Below the pieces are notes generated by a model. It searched no databases. It was not told the DNA's origin and worked only from the letters and a program-made list of their open reading frames with translations. Shown one piece after another: positions 37,042-47,175 of a stretch of 64,000 nt of DNA. The DNA lies in the NCBI GenBank assembly GCA_947494995.1, contig CANLWY010000001.1, positions 434,001-498,000 on the forward strand, read 5' to 3'. The DNA comes from an uncultured Campylobacterales bacterium. Its GTDB lineage: Bacteria > Campylobacterota > Campylobacteria > Campylobacterales > Arcobacteraceae. Both the position numbers and the translations under genes were made by a program. Positions within the stretch are counted from its first letter, which is position 1. Every line of letters starts with the position of its first letter.

Positions 37042-38517
37042 ATGAAAACTTTAATGAAAAATAGGTTGCTTTTTATATTCTTAGCATTGTTTACTATTTT
37101 AGTTATTATATTTATAAGTTATAGATATTTTTTAACTAGTTTTACACAAATAGAAAAAGAGATAAATAAAAGAAACATAAATAGTGTAATTACTATTGTA
37201 AATAACAATTTAAAAAGTCTAGAGAATATTATAACTGATTATGCCAAGTGGGATGATACATATAATTATATAAAAACACAAAATAATGAATATATTTATG
37301 AAAATTTTAGAGAAGGAGCAAATACTTTAGAGGATTTAGAGTTAGATTTTATGATTTTTACAAATCTTAAAAATAAAAAATTATATTCTAACGTATCTGA
37401 ATCAAGTCCTTTATTTTGGAATGAAAAGGTTCAACAAAACCTATTGAATAAATTTAAAGCAAGAAGTGGTTTCTCTTCCCTTTATAAAAATAAATCTGTC
37501 TTATTAAATCATAAAAATATTTACCTGCTAATTACAAAAGTAACTATATCAAATAGTGATAATACAAGACCTACGATTGGCTTTTTATATGGAGGAAAAG
37601 TAATCTCTAATGAAATCCTTAATAGTATGAATGAAATATTTAAAAAAATTTCTTTAACAGATAAGGTTTTAGATAATGATAATGTAACAATAGATTCAGA
37701 AATTTTAAAAAACATACGTATTCATACGGTTATAGATGAAGAGTGTAATTGCATAAAAAATACTATACAGTTTTATAATTATAAAAATGAGTTTGTATTT
37801 TCGATTGTTACAAATACTAAAAGAGATTTAATTGATATTGGAAAAGAAGCAATTTATTCATATAACCTAATAATTGGAGGGTTTTTAATAGTTGTGTCTT
37901 TTTTACTCTATAAAAATCATATGTTTTTAAAAAGTTATAATCAAAGATTATTAAGAGATGTTGAAAAGAAAACAAAAGATTTAAAAAAAGTTAATAAAAA
38001 ATTAAAAATGATTTCAGAGACAGATGAGTTAACAAAAATAAATAATAGAAGAAGATTTTTTGATTTAGGTTTTAAAGCTTTAAAAAAATCTATTCTAAGT
38101 TCAAGTGATTTATGTATAGTAATGATTGATATTGATGATTTTAAAAAAATAAATGATACTTATGGTCATGATATTGGAGATAAGGTTTTAATCCAACTAT
38201 CTTCAATTCTTTCTGCTATTTTAGATGAAAAACATATTTTTGGAAGGTTAGGTGGGGAAGAGTTTGCTATTGTTTTAGTTGATATGAATCTAGAGGATGC
38301 ATTTAATTTTGCTGAAATTATTAGAAAAAATATTGCAAATGCCGAAGTATGTATTGAAGATAAAAGAATAACTTATACAATTAGTTCAGGAATAGCACAT
38401 AGGGAAAATAGAGATTGTTTAGATGAAATTTTGAAAGAGGCAGATACTCTTTTATATAAATCAAAAAAGAGTGGTAAAAATAAGTGTTCTATAAGAGATA
38501 GAAAAACTATCTCTTAA
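37042..38517 (+). CDS. CHASE4-GGDEF diguanylate cyclase, membrane-bound
   Basis: Makes cyclic di-GMP in response to an external signal. TM1 (about 7-28) is followed by a periplasmic CHASE4 domain (about 40-260, with the typical ITDYAKWDDTYNYI), TM2 (about 275-292), a coiled coil, and a GGDEF domain. The active loop is GGEEF at 404-408, preceded by IDIDDFKKINDTYGHDIGD, so catalysis is expected. No RxxD inhibitory site is seen just before it. The stop overlaps that of the converging CopD-like gene (TTAA). In this neighbourhood pilus or wall control is possible but unproven. Confidence 0.9.
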   Translation: MKTLMKNRLLFIFLALFTILVIIFISYRYFLTSFTQIEKEINKRNINSVITIVNNNLKSLENIITDYAKWDDTYNYIKTQNNEYIYENFREGANTLEDLELDFMIFTNLKNKKLYSNVSESSPLFWNEKVQQNLLNKFKARSGFSSLYKNKSVLLNHKNIYLLITKVTISNSDNTRPTIGFLYGGKVISNEILNSMNEIFKKISLTDKVLDNDNVTIDSEILKNIRIHTVIDEECNCIKNTIQFYNYKNEFVFSIVTNTKRDLIDIGKEAIYSYNLIIGGFLIVVSFLLYKNHMFLKSYNQRLLRDVEKKTKDLKKVNKKLKMISETDELTKINNRRRFFDLGFKALKKSILSSSDLCIVMIDIDDFKKINDTYGHDIGDKVLIQLSSILSAILDEKHIFGRLGGEEFAIVLVDMNLEDAFNFAEIIRKNIANAEVCIEDKRITYTISSGIAHRENRDCLDEILKEADTLLYKSKKSGKNKCSIRDRKTIS

Positions 38518-38993
38518 AATCCTCTAAGGGTAATACCTAAATAAATAGCAATAAGTCCTAATACTACATTAATTGGAATTAGATAGTTTGCTATTGGAAG
38601 AAGCTTCTCTTTTGCTATTGGAAGTTTTCCTTCATCAAAAGCTTTTTGAGCTTGCTTTCTTTTTATAAATATTACAATAAAAATAATAGTCATAATAGTC
38701 CAAATGGCCTCTTTGGCTATTACAAAACTATATAAAGGGGTCCCTTTAAATCCTAAAGCTATTATCATAATAATTGCTGTTGCAAGTAGAAGTATAATAG
38801 AAGGAATAACCATATTAAAAAATCTTCTAAGAGTTTCTAATGTTCTTCCTAGTTTTATCTTAGGGTCTTCAACTTCTTGCATTGAGTAGTGAACTGCAAA
38901 TCTAATTGCAATCATTCCACCTACCCAAATTACAGCAGATATTACGTGTAAAAAAACTATTAAAGAAGAGAAACTGTTAAATAGTGCTTCCAT
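38514..38993 (-). CDS. CopD-like integral membrane protein
   Basis: 159 residues with four hydrophobic helices. The N-terminal motif FLHVISAVIWVGGMIAIRF, with His and Trp-Val-Gly-Gly, is typical of the CopD/DUF membrane family, some members of which bind copper or heme. A basic loop (FIKRKQAQKAF) lies between helices 3 and 4. Three bases separate it from alaS, so it is probably cotranscribed as the downstream gene. Function not established. Confidence 0.7.
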   Translation of the reverse strand: MEALFNSFSSLIVFLHVISAVIWVGGMIAIRFAVHYSMQEVEDPKIKLGRTLETLRRFFNMVIPSIILLLATAIIMIIALGFKGTPLYSFVIAKEAIWTIMTIIFIVIFIKRKQAQKAFDEGKLPIAKEKLLPIANYLIPINVVLGLIAIYLGITLRGF

Positions 38994-38996
38994 TTA

Positions 38997-41564
38997 TTAT
39001 AAGTTACCTTTTACAAACTCTAATGCAGCTTGTTTTGCATCTTCAATTTTAGATACATCTTTTCCACCTGCTTGTGCGAAATCTGGTCTTCCGCCACCTC
39101 CCCCACCAACGATTGGAGCAATTGCTTTAATCCAATCACCAGCTTTAACAGCTGTATTTTTTGAACCAGCTACTAGCATTACTTTTTCACCTTTTGCTTG
39201 AAGAAGTAAGATGGCAAGTTTCTCATTTCCATTTTTATAATCATCTACAAGTTTTTTGATATCACCATTTTTAACAATATCAACGATAACTTTAGTATCT
39301 CCTATCATCTCTTCACTTATTGGTGCAGATGATGAGTTTTGAGCCTCTTCAAGCTCTTTTTTAAGTTCTTTAATTTGATCTTTTAATTTCTTTATTCCAG
39401 TAATTACATCATTGTTTTTAACTTCTGCTTTTATTTTTGCCATTTCATTAATTACTGATTTTGTGTAGTTTATTGCTGCATTACCGCATACTGCTTCAAT
39501 TCTTCTAACTCCAGCACTAACTCCAGACTCTTTTGTAATATAAAAAGAACCAATATCACTACTATTTTTTACGTGAGTTCCTCCACAGAATTCAACTGAA
39601 ACTTCACCAAATTCTACTACTCTTACAACATCACCATATTTTTCTCCAAACATAGCAATCGCACCTTTTTCTTTTGCTTGGTCAATAGGTAACTCTTCTA
39701 CAGTTCCCTTTATACATCTTGCTACCATAGAGTTTACTAAGTCTTCAACTTCTTCAATCTCTTCATTTGTCATAGCTTTTGGGTATGTGAAGTCAAATCT
39801 TAATCTTTTGTCATCATTTAAAGAACCAGCTTGTGCCACAGTGTCACCTAATACCATTTTTAAAGCACTTTGAAGTAGGTGAGTTGCTGAGTGATGCTTC
39901 GCTACTTCATATCTATTTACTACTACAGCTTCTACATTTTCATTTACATTAATATCCGCATTTTCAACTTGTACTTTTGATAGATTTAATCCATGGAATT
40001 TCTCAGTTGCTTCAATAATTGCAATGTGTTCATTGTCTTCTAAAGCCCCAATATCTCCATTTTGTCCACCACTTGTTGCATAAAAAGGTGTTTTATCTAA
40101 CATTACCCAACCAGTTGAACCTTTTTTAAGTGTAGAAACTTCTTTGAAGTTTTCATCAAGTAAGGCTATTATTGTAGAGTTATAAGTATTATTGTCATAT
40201 CCAACAAATTCATTTACTCCATGTTTTTCAAGTAATATTTTGAAATCACCTTCAGAAGCACTATCTCCACTTCCTTTCCATGCAGCTTTTGCTTTTGCTT
40301 TTTGTTCATCCATTAGGGAATCAAATTTTTCAATATCTACTTTTAGATTCTTATCTCTTAACATATCTTCAGTTAAATCTAAAGGGAATCCATACGTATC
40401 ATATAGTTTAAATGCAACTTCTCCTGAAAATACCTCTTTAGTTTTTACAAGTTCATCATTAAAGATTGACATACCAGTATCAATTGTTTTGATGAATCTC
40501 TCTTCTTCTAAAGTTAACTGCTCTTTTATATAATCTTTTTGCTCTACAAGCTCAGTATAGTGTCCACCCATAATATCACATAATGAGTCATAAAGTTCAG
40601 CTAAGAAAGGTTTTCTAAATCCTAGTAAATAACCATGTCTTACAGCTCTTCTCATAATTCTTCTATTTACATAAGGTCTTCCTTCATTTCCAAAAAGAAT
40701 TCCTTGTGATAGCATAAATGAGTTTGCTCTTAAGTGATCTGCAATAACTCTGTATGAACCAATTGTTTCTTCTGTTGCTTCTTTTCCAGCTAACTTTTCA
40801 AGTTTTTTAATAATTGGTTGGAAGTTAGATGAATCAAAGTTATTTAGTACACCTTCTTTGATGGCAATAACTCTTTCTAATCCCATACCTGTGTCAATTG
40901 AAGGTTTTGGAAGAGGAGCTCTTGTAATTGTTCCATCAGAATTTTTAGTTTGCTCATACTGCATAAATACTAAGTTCCAGATCTCAAGAAATCTATCACC
41001 TTCTCCACCTAGGTAATCTTCTTCAGAAGAGAAGTGTTCTTCTCCTTGGTCGTAGAAAATTTCAGAACATGGACCACATGGACCTGTATCCCCCATAGAC
41101 CAGAAGTTGTCTTTATCTCCAAATCTTTTGATTCTAGAAGCATCAATATGCTCTTGCCATAATTCAAAAGCTTCATCATCACTATCATGAATAGTAACCC
41201 ATAATTTATCAACAGGAAGAGCAAGGTTTACTGTAATAAACTCCCATGCGTATGCAATTGCTTCTTTTTTGAAGTAGTCTGCAAAAGAGAAGTTCCCTAA
41301 CATCTCAAAAAGTGTGTGGTGACGTGCTGTGTAACCAACATTTTCTAAGTCATTATGCTTCCCACCCGCTCTTACACAAAGTTGACAAGAAGTTGCAGTA
41401 GGGTTTTGAGGTTTTGGAACTGCACCTGTAAAGATATCTTTAAATTGAACCATACCAGCATTTGTAAACATCAGTGTTGGGTCATCAGGAACTAATGGCA
41501 TTGATGAAATAACATCATGCCCTTTACTTTTAAAATATTCTAAATACTCTTTTCTAACATCCAT
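38997..41564 (-). CDS. alaS: Alanyl-tRNA synthetase
   Basis: Class II synthetase with an editing domain, 855 residues. The catalytic core begins with [20 protein letters not shown]; the editing site has HHSATHLL (HxxxH) and CGGTHV, and a C-Ala region with DHH-type [15 protein letters not shown] ends the protein. It diverges from trxA across 173 bases. Start is ATG ([11 protein letters not shown]). Confidence 0.97.
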   Translation of the reverse strand: MDVRKEYLEYFKSKGHDVISSMPLVPDDPTLMFTNAGMVQFKDIFTGAVPKPQNPTATSCQLCVRAGGKHNDLENVGYTARHHTLFEMLGNFSFADYFKKEAIAYAWEFITVNLALPVDKLWVTIHDSDDEAFELWQEHIDASRIKRFGDKDNFWSMGDTGPCGPCSEIFYDQGEEHFSSEEDYLGGEGDRFLEIWNLVFMQYEQTKNSDGTITRAPLPKPSIDTGMGLERVIAIKEGVLNNFDSSNFQPIIKKLEKLAGKEATEETIGSYRVIADHLRANSFMLSQGILFGNEGRPYVNRRIMRRAVRHGYLLGFRKPFLAELYDSLCDIMGGHYTELVEQKDYIKEQLTLEEERFIKTIDTGMSIFNDELVKTKEVFSGEVAFKLYDTYGFPLDLTEDMLRDKNLKVDIEKFDSLMDEQKAKAKAAWKGSGDSASEGDFKILLEKHGVNEFVGYDNNTYNSTIIALLDENFKEVSTLKKGSTGWVMLDKTPFYATSGGQNGDIGALEDNEHIAIIEATEKFHGLNLSKVQVENADINVNENVEAVVVNRYEVAKHHSATHLLQSALKMVLGDTVAQAGSLNDDKRLRFDFTYPKAMTNEEIEEVEDLVNSMVARCIKGTVEELPIDQAKEKGAIAMFGEKYGDVVRVVEFGEVSVEFCGGTHVKNSSDIGSFYITKESGVSAGVRRIEAVCGNAAINYTKSVINEMAKIKAEVKNNDVITGIKKLKDQIKELKKELEEAQNSSSAPISEEMIGDTKVIVDIVKNGDIKKLVDDYKNGNEKLAILLLQAKGEKVMLVAGSKNTAVKAGDWIKAIAPIVGGGGGGRPDFAQAGGKDVSKIEDAKQAALEFVKGNL

Positions 41565-41699
41565 AAAATCTATCCATTTTCCTTAGTCGTAATATAATTG
41601 TAATTACTTCTAGTATTATTTTCGACTTATTTTAGCCAAAACTATATTTATCAAAGATTAGTAAGCTTTAGGATACAAGTTGATTTAAGCTTAGATGTG

Positions 41700-41705
41700 T
41701 ATAAT
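41700..41705 (+). promoter_or_regulatory. Probable -10 box for trxA
   Basis: TATAAT, 32 bases before the trxA ATG, followed by the ribosome site AAAAGGAAG. The rest of the alaS-trxA gap is AT-rich with no gene. Confidence 0.6.
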
Positions 41706-41737
41706 TTATTGATATAACATTTAAAAAAGGAAGAAAA

Positions 41738-42055
41738 ATGGGTAAATATTTAGATTTAACTCCAGAGAACTTTGAAGAAATTACAAATTCAGGTGTATCT
41801 TTAGTTGATTTCTGGGCTCCATGGTGCGGACCTTGTAGAATGATTGCTCCTGTTATTGAAGAGTTAGCAGAAGAGTTTGAAGGAAAAGCTAACATTTGCA
41901 AAGTTAACACAGACGAACAACAAGACTTAGCAGTGAAATATGGGATTAGATCTATTCCAACAATTATCTTTATGAAAGATGGTGAGATTGTTGACCAAAT
42001 GGTTGGTGCCTCTTCAAAACAAGCATTTGCTGATAAGATTAACTCATTAATCTAA
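41738..42055 (+). CDS. trxA: Thioredoxin
   Basis: 105-residue thioredoxin with the classic redox site WAPWCGPCRM, the cis-Pro in IRSIPTIIFMKDG and the C-terminal helix. It is a general disulfide reductant and would be reduced by the thioredoxin reductase encoded 16 kb away. It is monocistronic, flanked by its own promoter and a strong intrinsic terminator. Confidence 0.97.
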   Translation: MGKYLDLTPENFEEITNSGVSLVDFWAPWCGPCRMIAPVIEELAEEFEGKANICKVNTDEQQDLAVKYGIRSIPTIIFMKDGEIVDQMVGASSKQAFADKINSLI

Positions 42056-42073
42056 ATTTAATAAGATATTAAG

Positions 42074-42110
42074 AAAAAGCTTAGAAGTTTTGCTTCTAAG
42101 CTTTTTTTTT
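42074..42110 (+). terminator. Intrinsic terminator of trxA
   Basis: AAAAAGCTTAGAAG pairs with CTTCTAAGCTTTTT around a 5-base loop (TTTTG), followed by an unbroken T-run. This is the clearest Rho-independent terminator in the window. Confidence 0.92.
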
Positions 42111-42204
42111 GCTTAAATTTTAAAATTAATTAAAAATGACACACTAAAGCCACTTTGATACTTTATCATTTCAACATAAGAAAAACATGATGAAAGGATA
42201 TGTT

Positions 42205-43611
42205 ATGAGCAACTCAATGAGAATGATAATTCCAATAGCCGTTGTAGTTATTGTGGCACTCTTACCAACACCAGAAGGATTAGCTGTAAATGCACACTAT
42301 TTCTTTGCAGTATTTTTAGGAGTAATTGTAGGTTTAATTTTAGAGCCAATTCCACCAGCGTTAATTGGTTTAACTGGTGTTGCATTTTGTGCAACTTTCG
42401 GATTAGTTGGAGATTCAGCTAAAGCAGCAAGAAGCTGGGCTTTAAGTGGTTTTTCTAACGGAGTTATTTGGTTGATTTTTGCAGCGTTTATGTTTGCACT
42501 TGGGTATAAAAAATCAGGACTTGGTAAACGTATTGCATTGATGTTAGTTAAAAAATTAGGTAAAACAACGCTTGGACTGGGGTATGCAGTAGCATTTGCA
42601 GATGGTATTTTATCACCATTTATGCCTTCAAATACAGCAAGAAGTGCAGGAACAATTTTCCCAATTGCTATTAATATTCCACAAATGTTTAATTCAACTC
42701 CTGATAATGAACCAAGAAAAATAGGTTCTTATATATCTTGGGTGGCAATAGCAGCAACAACAGTTACTAGTTCAATGTTCTTAACAGCACTTGCACCAAA
42801 CTTACTTGCCGTGTCATTAGTTGAAAAAAATGCAGGTATTGTAATTGAATGGGGTCAATGGTTTGGAACTTTAGCAGTAATTATGATTCCACTGTTTTTA
42901 TTAGTTCCATTATTAACATATATTGTATATCCACCTGAACAAAAAACTTCTCCTGAAGCTCCAGCATGGGCGGCAGCAGAGTTAGAAAAAATGGGTTCAA
43001 TTACTAAAAAAGAGATTTTAATGCTTTGCTTTGGTATTTTAGCTTTAGTAATGTGGATTTTTGGTAAACAAATTGGAGTAAATGGTACAACAGCAGCAAT
43101 TGCAGTACTATGTTTATTAGTTCTTTCAAATGTAATCACTTGGGAAGATGTAATCACTAATAAAGGTGCTTTCAACGTACTTATTTGGTTTGCTACACTT
43201 GTTGCAATGGCAGCAGGATTGAAAAAAGTAGGATTTTTAAAATGGGCAGCAGGGCTTATCTCGGGTGGCTTAGTAGGAATGGATCCAACAACTATAGCAA
43301 TTGTGCTAATAGTACTGTTCTTCTTATTCCACTATTTATTTGCGAGTGTTACAGCACATACAGTTGCTTTATTACCACTTTTCTTAGGAGTAGCTGCAAA
43401 TCTACTTCCTGAACCAATGATGCAACCATTAGCGTTACTTCTAGTAGGTTCTCTAGGACTTATGGGAATCTTAACACCATATGCAACAGGACCATCACCA
43501 ATATGGTATGGAGCTGGATATATTTCACAAGCAAAATGGTGGTTATTAGGTGCGATTTTTGGAGCAATTTATCTTGCGGCACTAGTTTTCTTAGGGTTCA
43601 TTCTTCTTTGA
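42205..43611 (+). CDS. DASS (SLC13-type) anion/dicarboxylate transporter
   Basis: 468-residue membrane protein with about twelve helices. Family motifs include SNTARSAGTIFPIA (the SNT motif that binds carboxylate and sodium) near residue 145 and the paired ATGPSPIWYGAGYI region near residue 430. It would import di- or tricarboxylates, probably with sodium. I chose the ATG giving MSNSMRM because AAAGGA lies 6 bases before it; two earlier in-frame ATGs lack that. It precedes a sensor kinase gene, so regulation by that kinase is plausible. Confidence 0.85.
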   Translation: MSNSMRMIIPIAVVVIVALLPTPEGLAVNAHYFFAVFLGVIVGLILEPIPPALIGLTGVAFCATFGLVGDSAKAARSWALSGFSNGVIWLIFAAFMFALGYKKSGLGKRIALMLVKKLGKTTLGLGYAVAFADGILSPFMPSNTARSAGTIFPIAINIPQMFNSTPDNEPRKIGSYISWVAIAATTVTSSMFLTALAPNLLAVSLVEKNAGIVIEWGQWFGTLAVIMIPLFLLVPLLTYIVYPPEQKTSPEAPAWAAAELEKMGSITKKEILMLCFGILALVMWIFGKQIGVNGTTAAIAVLCLLVLSNVITWEDVITNKGAFNVLIWFATLVAMAAGLKKVGFLKWAAGLISGGLVGMDPTTIAIVLIVLFFLFHYLFASVTAHTVALLPLFLGVAANLLPEPMMQPLALLLVGSLGLMGILTPYATGPSPIWYGAGYISQAKWWLLGAIFGAIYLAALVFLGFILL

Positions 43612-43644
43612 AGACCTTAAAGTATAGTTCTTAAAGATTAATAC

Positions 43645-43680
43645 AAATGGTGCTAAGGTTTTCTTAGCACCATTTTATAT
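43645..43680 (+). terminator. Intrinsic terminator after the DASS transporter
   Basis: AAATGGTGCTAAG and CTTAGCACCATTT form a 13 bp stem with a 5-base loop (GTTTT), then TTATAT. A -10 box begins at its end, so it separates the transporter from the kinase transcript. Confidence 0.85.
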
Positions 43681-43685
43681 ATAAT
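43680..43685 (+). promoter_or_regulatory. -10 box immediately before the sensor kinase gene
   Basis: TATAAT ends 7 bases before the kinase ATG, with no ribosome site between. Transcription from it would give a leaderless or nearly leaderless mRNA. Confidence 0.45.
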
Positions 43686-43692
43686 ACTTCTT

Positions 43693-45882
43693 ATGAAAAA
43701 ACTACTCTTAATTTTAATTTTTCCAATTCTACTTTTTGCAAACAGTTCAATACTTATTATTAACTCTTATCATAAGGGTTATGAGTTTAGTGATTCTATA
43801 ATTAATGGTATTGAAGAGATTATGTATCCTCATCCTGAAATTGATGTAAATGTTTTATATATGGATTCTAAAAGGGTTACCTCAAAAGAGTATTACGAGA
43901 GTTTAGAAAAGTTATATAGTGTTCAATTAGAAAATAGAGAATATGATTTGATAGTTGCAGTTGATAGGTTTGCTTATGATTTTGTTCTTGATATATATGA
44001 TAGATTTTTTATTAGTGAACCTATTCTGACAGTTGGAATAGAGAGCTTTTCTAAAGAAAAAGCTAAAAGTTATGGACTTGAAGATAGAGTTTCAGCTTTA
44101 TTAGAAAAAAGAGACTTAAAAGGAAATGTAGAGGTTATTAAAAATCTTATGCCAACTTTAAAAAAGCTTTATATCATAAATGATAAAAGTTTAAATGCTC
44201 TACATACAGAACCTTTGATTAAAGAGTTAATAGATAATTTTGATGATGATTTTGAATTAATATATTTAAAAGAAGATAATCTAAGAAGCTTAGAAGAGAA
44301 GTTTTCAAAAAAAGAAGAAGATAGTGCAGCCCTTTTTATTAGGTTTTATAAAAATAAAGATGGAAAACTAAATAAGATTCATTCTATTGCAGACTTTATA
44401 AAAAATGCTAAAGTTCCAATCTTTATAACTGATTCAATTTTTATAAAAGATGGGGCAACTGGTGGTAGAATAGTTGATCTTTTTAAGTTTGGTAAAACTT
44501 CTGGAGAAATGGCATTAGATATTTTATCTGGAGAATCTCCCAAAATAGTAGTTTCAGAAGATTTAGATTATGTATTTGATTCTAAAAAATTAGAGGAGTT
44601 TATTCTTCCTGTTGATGTTTTATCTCAAGATTATAAATTAGTGAATAAAAGATTGACTTATTATGATAAATATAGAGGATTAATAGAGTTTGTTTTTGCT
44701 ATTTCACCTCTATTACTATTTTTAATTTTAGGACTTATTCATAATATATATATGAGAAAACAAGTTGAAAAAGACTTAAGACAAAGGCTTGATTTTGATG
44801 AGGTATTATTAAATGCAATAGAGAGTCCTATTTTCTGGCAAAATGATAAAGGTGTAATTGTAGATTCAAATAATACTTTTTGTAAACTGCTTAATATATC
44901 TTGTCAAGAGTTGTATGGAAAAAAATTAGAAGATTTTATTGATAATAGAAATGTAAAAAAAGTTATAAAAGTTCTTAAAAAGTATCAAGAGAATAGAAGT
45001 GAAAACTATGAATTTAAGTATTTTGATGAAAATATGAAAAGAAAGGTTTTTCTTGTAAAACAAGAGAGATTTAGAAATGAAAAATTAAATAGTGAAGGGC
45101 TTGTAACTATTTTTACAGACATAACAAAAGAACAAGAAGTAGCCAAAGAAAAACAAAAAAATAGGCAGTTTATTATTCAACAAAGTAAATTAGCTGAGAT
45201 AGGAGAAGTTTTCTCTTCTATTGCACATCAATGGAAATCTCCACTTGTAGAAATAACAGCAATAGCTCAAGAAATTTTTTATACAAAAAATTGTAAAAAT
45301 ATAAAAGAAAGTGATAGTTTTGTAAGTGATATAATGAAGCAAGTAGATTATATGACAGATACTATAAATGACTTTCAAAACTTTATAATTCCCTCAAATA
45401 AAAAAGTTGCTTTTAATATAAAAGAGACAATTGACTCAACTCTTGATATTATTAATCATAATATTAAATATAACAATATAAAAATAGATATTTACATAGA
45501 AGAGAATTCATGTCTTGAAATTTATGGTTATAAAAATGAGTTTATGCAGTCATTTTTAAACATAATAAACAATGCAAAAGATGTATTACTGAATAATGAT
45601 TATAAAAATAGAAAAATCAAGATAAAACTCTTTAATGAAAAAGAGAATTTGATTATATTAATTCAAGATAATGGTGGTGGTATTGATATTAAAAATATTC
45701 ACAACGTTTTTAAACCATACTATACAACTAAAAGTCATGGCCATGGAATAGGGCTTTATATGTGCAAGGTAATTATTGAAGATAAAATGGATGGTAAAAT
45801 ATCTGTTGAAAATAAAGATGATGGTGCATGCTTTAAAATAAAATTAGGACATATCTGTGAAAATACTAGTTTTAGAGGATAA
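43693..45882 (+). CDS. Sensor histidine kinase with periplasmic ABC-substrate-binding-like domain (copy 1)
   Basis: 729 residues. A signal sequence or first TM (to about 16) is followed by a periplasmic binding-protein-like domain (about 20-310, ILIINSYHKGYEFSDSIING, of the ABC_sub_bind type), a TM near 335-357, a PAS domain (about 375-480) and the kinase core. The H-box is IAHQWKSPL with His512, the HQW variant common in Campylobacterota. The ATPase domain has QDNGGGI and HGHGIGLYM. It is coupled by a 26-base overlap to its response regulator and has a paralogue facing it. The ligand is unknown; carboxylates are suggested by neighbours. Confidence 0.88.
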   Translation: MKKLLLILIFPILLFANSSILIINSYHKGYEFSDSIINGIEEIMYPHPEIDVNVLYMDSKRVTSKEYYESLEKLYSVQLENREYDLIVAVDRFAYDFVLDIYDRFFISEPILTVGIESFSKEKAKSYGLEDRVSALLEKRDLKGNVEVIKNLMPTLKKLYIINDKSLNALHTEPLIKELIDNFDDDFELIYLKEDNLRSLEEKFSKKEEDSAALFIRFYKNKDGKLNKIHSIADFIKNAKVPIFITDSIFIKDGATGGRIVDLFKFGKTSGEMALDILSGESPKIVVSEDLDYVFDSKKLEEFILPVDVLSQDYKLVNKRLTYYDKYRGLIEFVFAISPLLLFLILGLIHNIYMRKQVEKDLRQRLDFDEVLLNAIESPIFWQNDKGVIVDSNNTFCKLLNISCQELYGKKLEDFIDNRNVKKVIKVLKKYQENRSENYEFKYFDENMKRKVFLVKQERFRNEKLNSEGLVTIFTDITKEQEVAKEKQKNRQFIIQQSKLAEIGEVFSSIAHQWKSPLVEITAIAQEIFYTKNCKNIKESDSFVSDIMKQVDYMTDTINDFQNFIIPSNKKVAFNIKETIDSTLDIINHNIKYNNIKIDIYIEENSCLEIYGYKNEFMQSFLNIINNAKDVLLNNDYKNRKIKIKLFNEKENLIILIQDNGGGIDIKNIHNVFKPYYTTKSHGHGIGLYMCKVIIEDKMDGKISVENKDDGACFKIKLGHICENTSFRG

Positions 45883-46513
45883 TAAAAGACTTTCAAATGT
45901 AATTAAAAATGCATTAGAACAAGAAAATTATACAGTAGATTGTTTTTATGATGGAGATGATGCTTTTGAAGCATTAGGAAATGGTTATTCTTGTTTTATT
46001 TTAGATATAAATGTACCAAACTTAGATGGAATATCTATTTTAGAGTATATAAGACTTAATCATGCAAATATCCCAGCAATAATAATTAGTTCTAACCATG
46101 ATTTAGAAAAAATTGAAAAATCATACCAGATAGGGTGTGATGATTATTTAAAAAAACCATTTTATATATTAGAGCTTGTTCAAAAGGTTAAAAGATATTG
46201 TGTTTTACCTAAGCAGTTCTTGAGATTTAGTGAAAATTGTAGTTATGATTTTGTAAATCATAGACTTTTTGTAGATGATATAGAGCTTGAATTAACTAAA
46301 AAAGAGGCTTTGTTTCTAGAACTTTTTTCTAAAAACCTACATCATGTTGCAACATATGAAGAGCTTGAAGAGTATGTATGGGAAGGAGAGGAGACTAGTT
46401 TAGTAAATATCCGTTCTATGATAAAACGTCTTAGAAAAAAGCTTCCTGCGGATTCTATTAATATAGTAAAAGGGATGGGATACTCATTAAGTAAATCAGT
46501 CTCCTTATCTTAA
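45857..46513 (+). CDS. OmpR-family response regulator (copy 1)
   Basis: 218 residues. Receiver domain with acidic pocket LEDN, phosphoacceptor Asp50 (CFILDINVPNLDG), Ser/Thr switch region ISSN and Lys in KKPF. A winged-helix OmpR/PhoB DNA-binding domain follows (HVATYEELEEYVWEGEE, NIRSMIKRLRKKL, VKGMGYSL). GTG start inside the end of the kinase gene. Its stop overlaps by 4 bases the stop of the converging paralogue. Confidence 0.92.
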   Translation: MKILVLEDNKRLSNVIKNALEQENYTVDCFYDGDDAFEALGNGYSCFILDINVPNLDGISILEYIRLNHANIPAIIISSNHDLEKIEKSYQIGCDDYLKKPFYILELVQKVKRYCVLPKQFLRFSENCSYDFVNHRLFVDDIELELTKKEALFLELFSKNLHHVATYEELEEYVWEGEETSLVNIRSMIKRLRKKLPADSINIVKGMGYSLSKSVSLS

Positions 46514-47175
46514 CTTTCTTGTCTAGGAATTTCATCCGCATCAATTGAATAACCAATACCTTTTACTATCTTGATTGATTTTTCAGGAATTTTCTTTCTA
46601 AGTCTTTTTACAAGTGCTCTTACATTCATCAAAGAAGTTTCTTCACCTTCCCATACATAATCTTCTATTTCATTAAAAGAGAAAACTCTATGAATATCTT
46701 TGGCAAGAAGTTCTAAAAAGAGTATTTCTTTCTTTGCTAATTTTATTTCATTTTTATCTTTAACTAAAAAATGTTTTTTATAATCAAAAATATATCCATC
46801 ACCCAAATCTAATAGTGTAGATTTTACTTTGCATAGTTTTTGAACTTTTTGAATAAGTTCATACATAAAAAAAGGTTTTTTTAAATAGTCATCACAACCT
46901 ATTTCATAAGACTTTTGTATCTTTTCTAAATCATGGTTAGAACTAATTATTATTGCAGGGACTTCATTTTGATACATTCTAACAGATTCTAAAATTGAGA
47001 TACCATCGATTGTTGGAACATTTATATCTAAAATAAAACAAGAATAACCATTTGCAATCATATCTAAAGCTTGGGCTCCATCTGCTGTAGTATCAACTTT
47101 ATAGCCATTTTTTTCTAAGGCTTGTTTTATAAGATTACATAGTCTTTCATTATCTTCTAAAACTAATATTTTCAT
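46510..47175 (-). CDS. OmpR-family response regulator (copy 2)
   Basis: 221 residues, close paralogue of the convergent regulator: same LEDN pocket, phosphoacceptor Asp50 (CFILDINVPTIDG), KKPF Lys and winged helix (RVFSFNEIEDYVWEGEE, NVRALVKRLRKKI, VKGIGYSI). The recognition-helix area differs slightly from copy 1, so the targets may overlap or differ. ATG overlaps its kinase gene stop by 4 bases. Confidence 0.92.
   Translation of the reverse strand: MKILVLEDNERLCNLIKQALEKNGYKVDTTADGAQALDMIANGYSCFILDINVPTIDGISILESVRMYQNEVPAIIISSNHDLEKIQKSYEIGCDDYLKKPFFMYELIQKVQKLCKVKSTLLDLGDGYIFDYKKHFLVKDKNEIKLAKKEILFLELLAKDIHRVFSFNEIEDYVWEGEETSLMNVRALVKRLRKKIPEKSIKIVKGIGYSIDADEIPRQES

Noticed and set aside
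37042-38517. Degenerate GGDEF considered for the cyclase
   Set aside because: GGEEF is an accepted active form and the surrounding motifs are intact, so activity is expected.
41668-41910. Open frame antisense to trxA
   Set aside because: Covers the trxA active site on the wrong strand; trxA has its own promoter, ribosome site and terminator.
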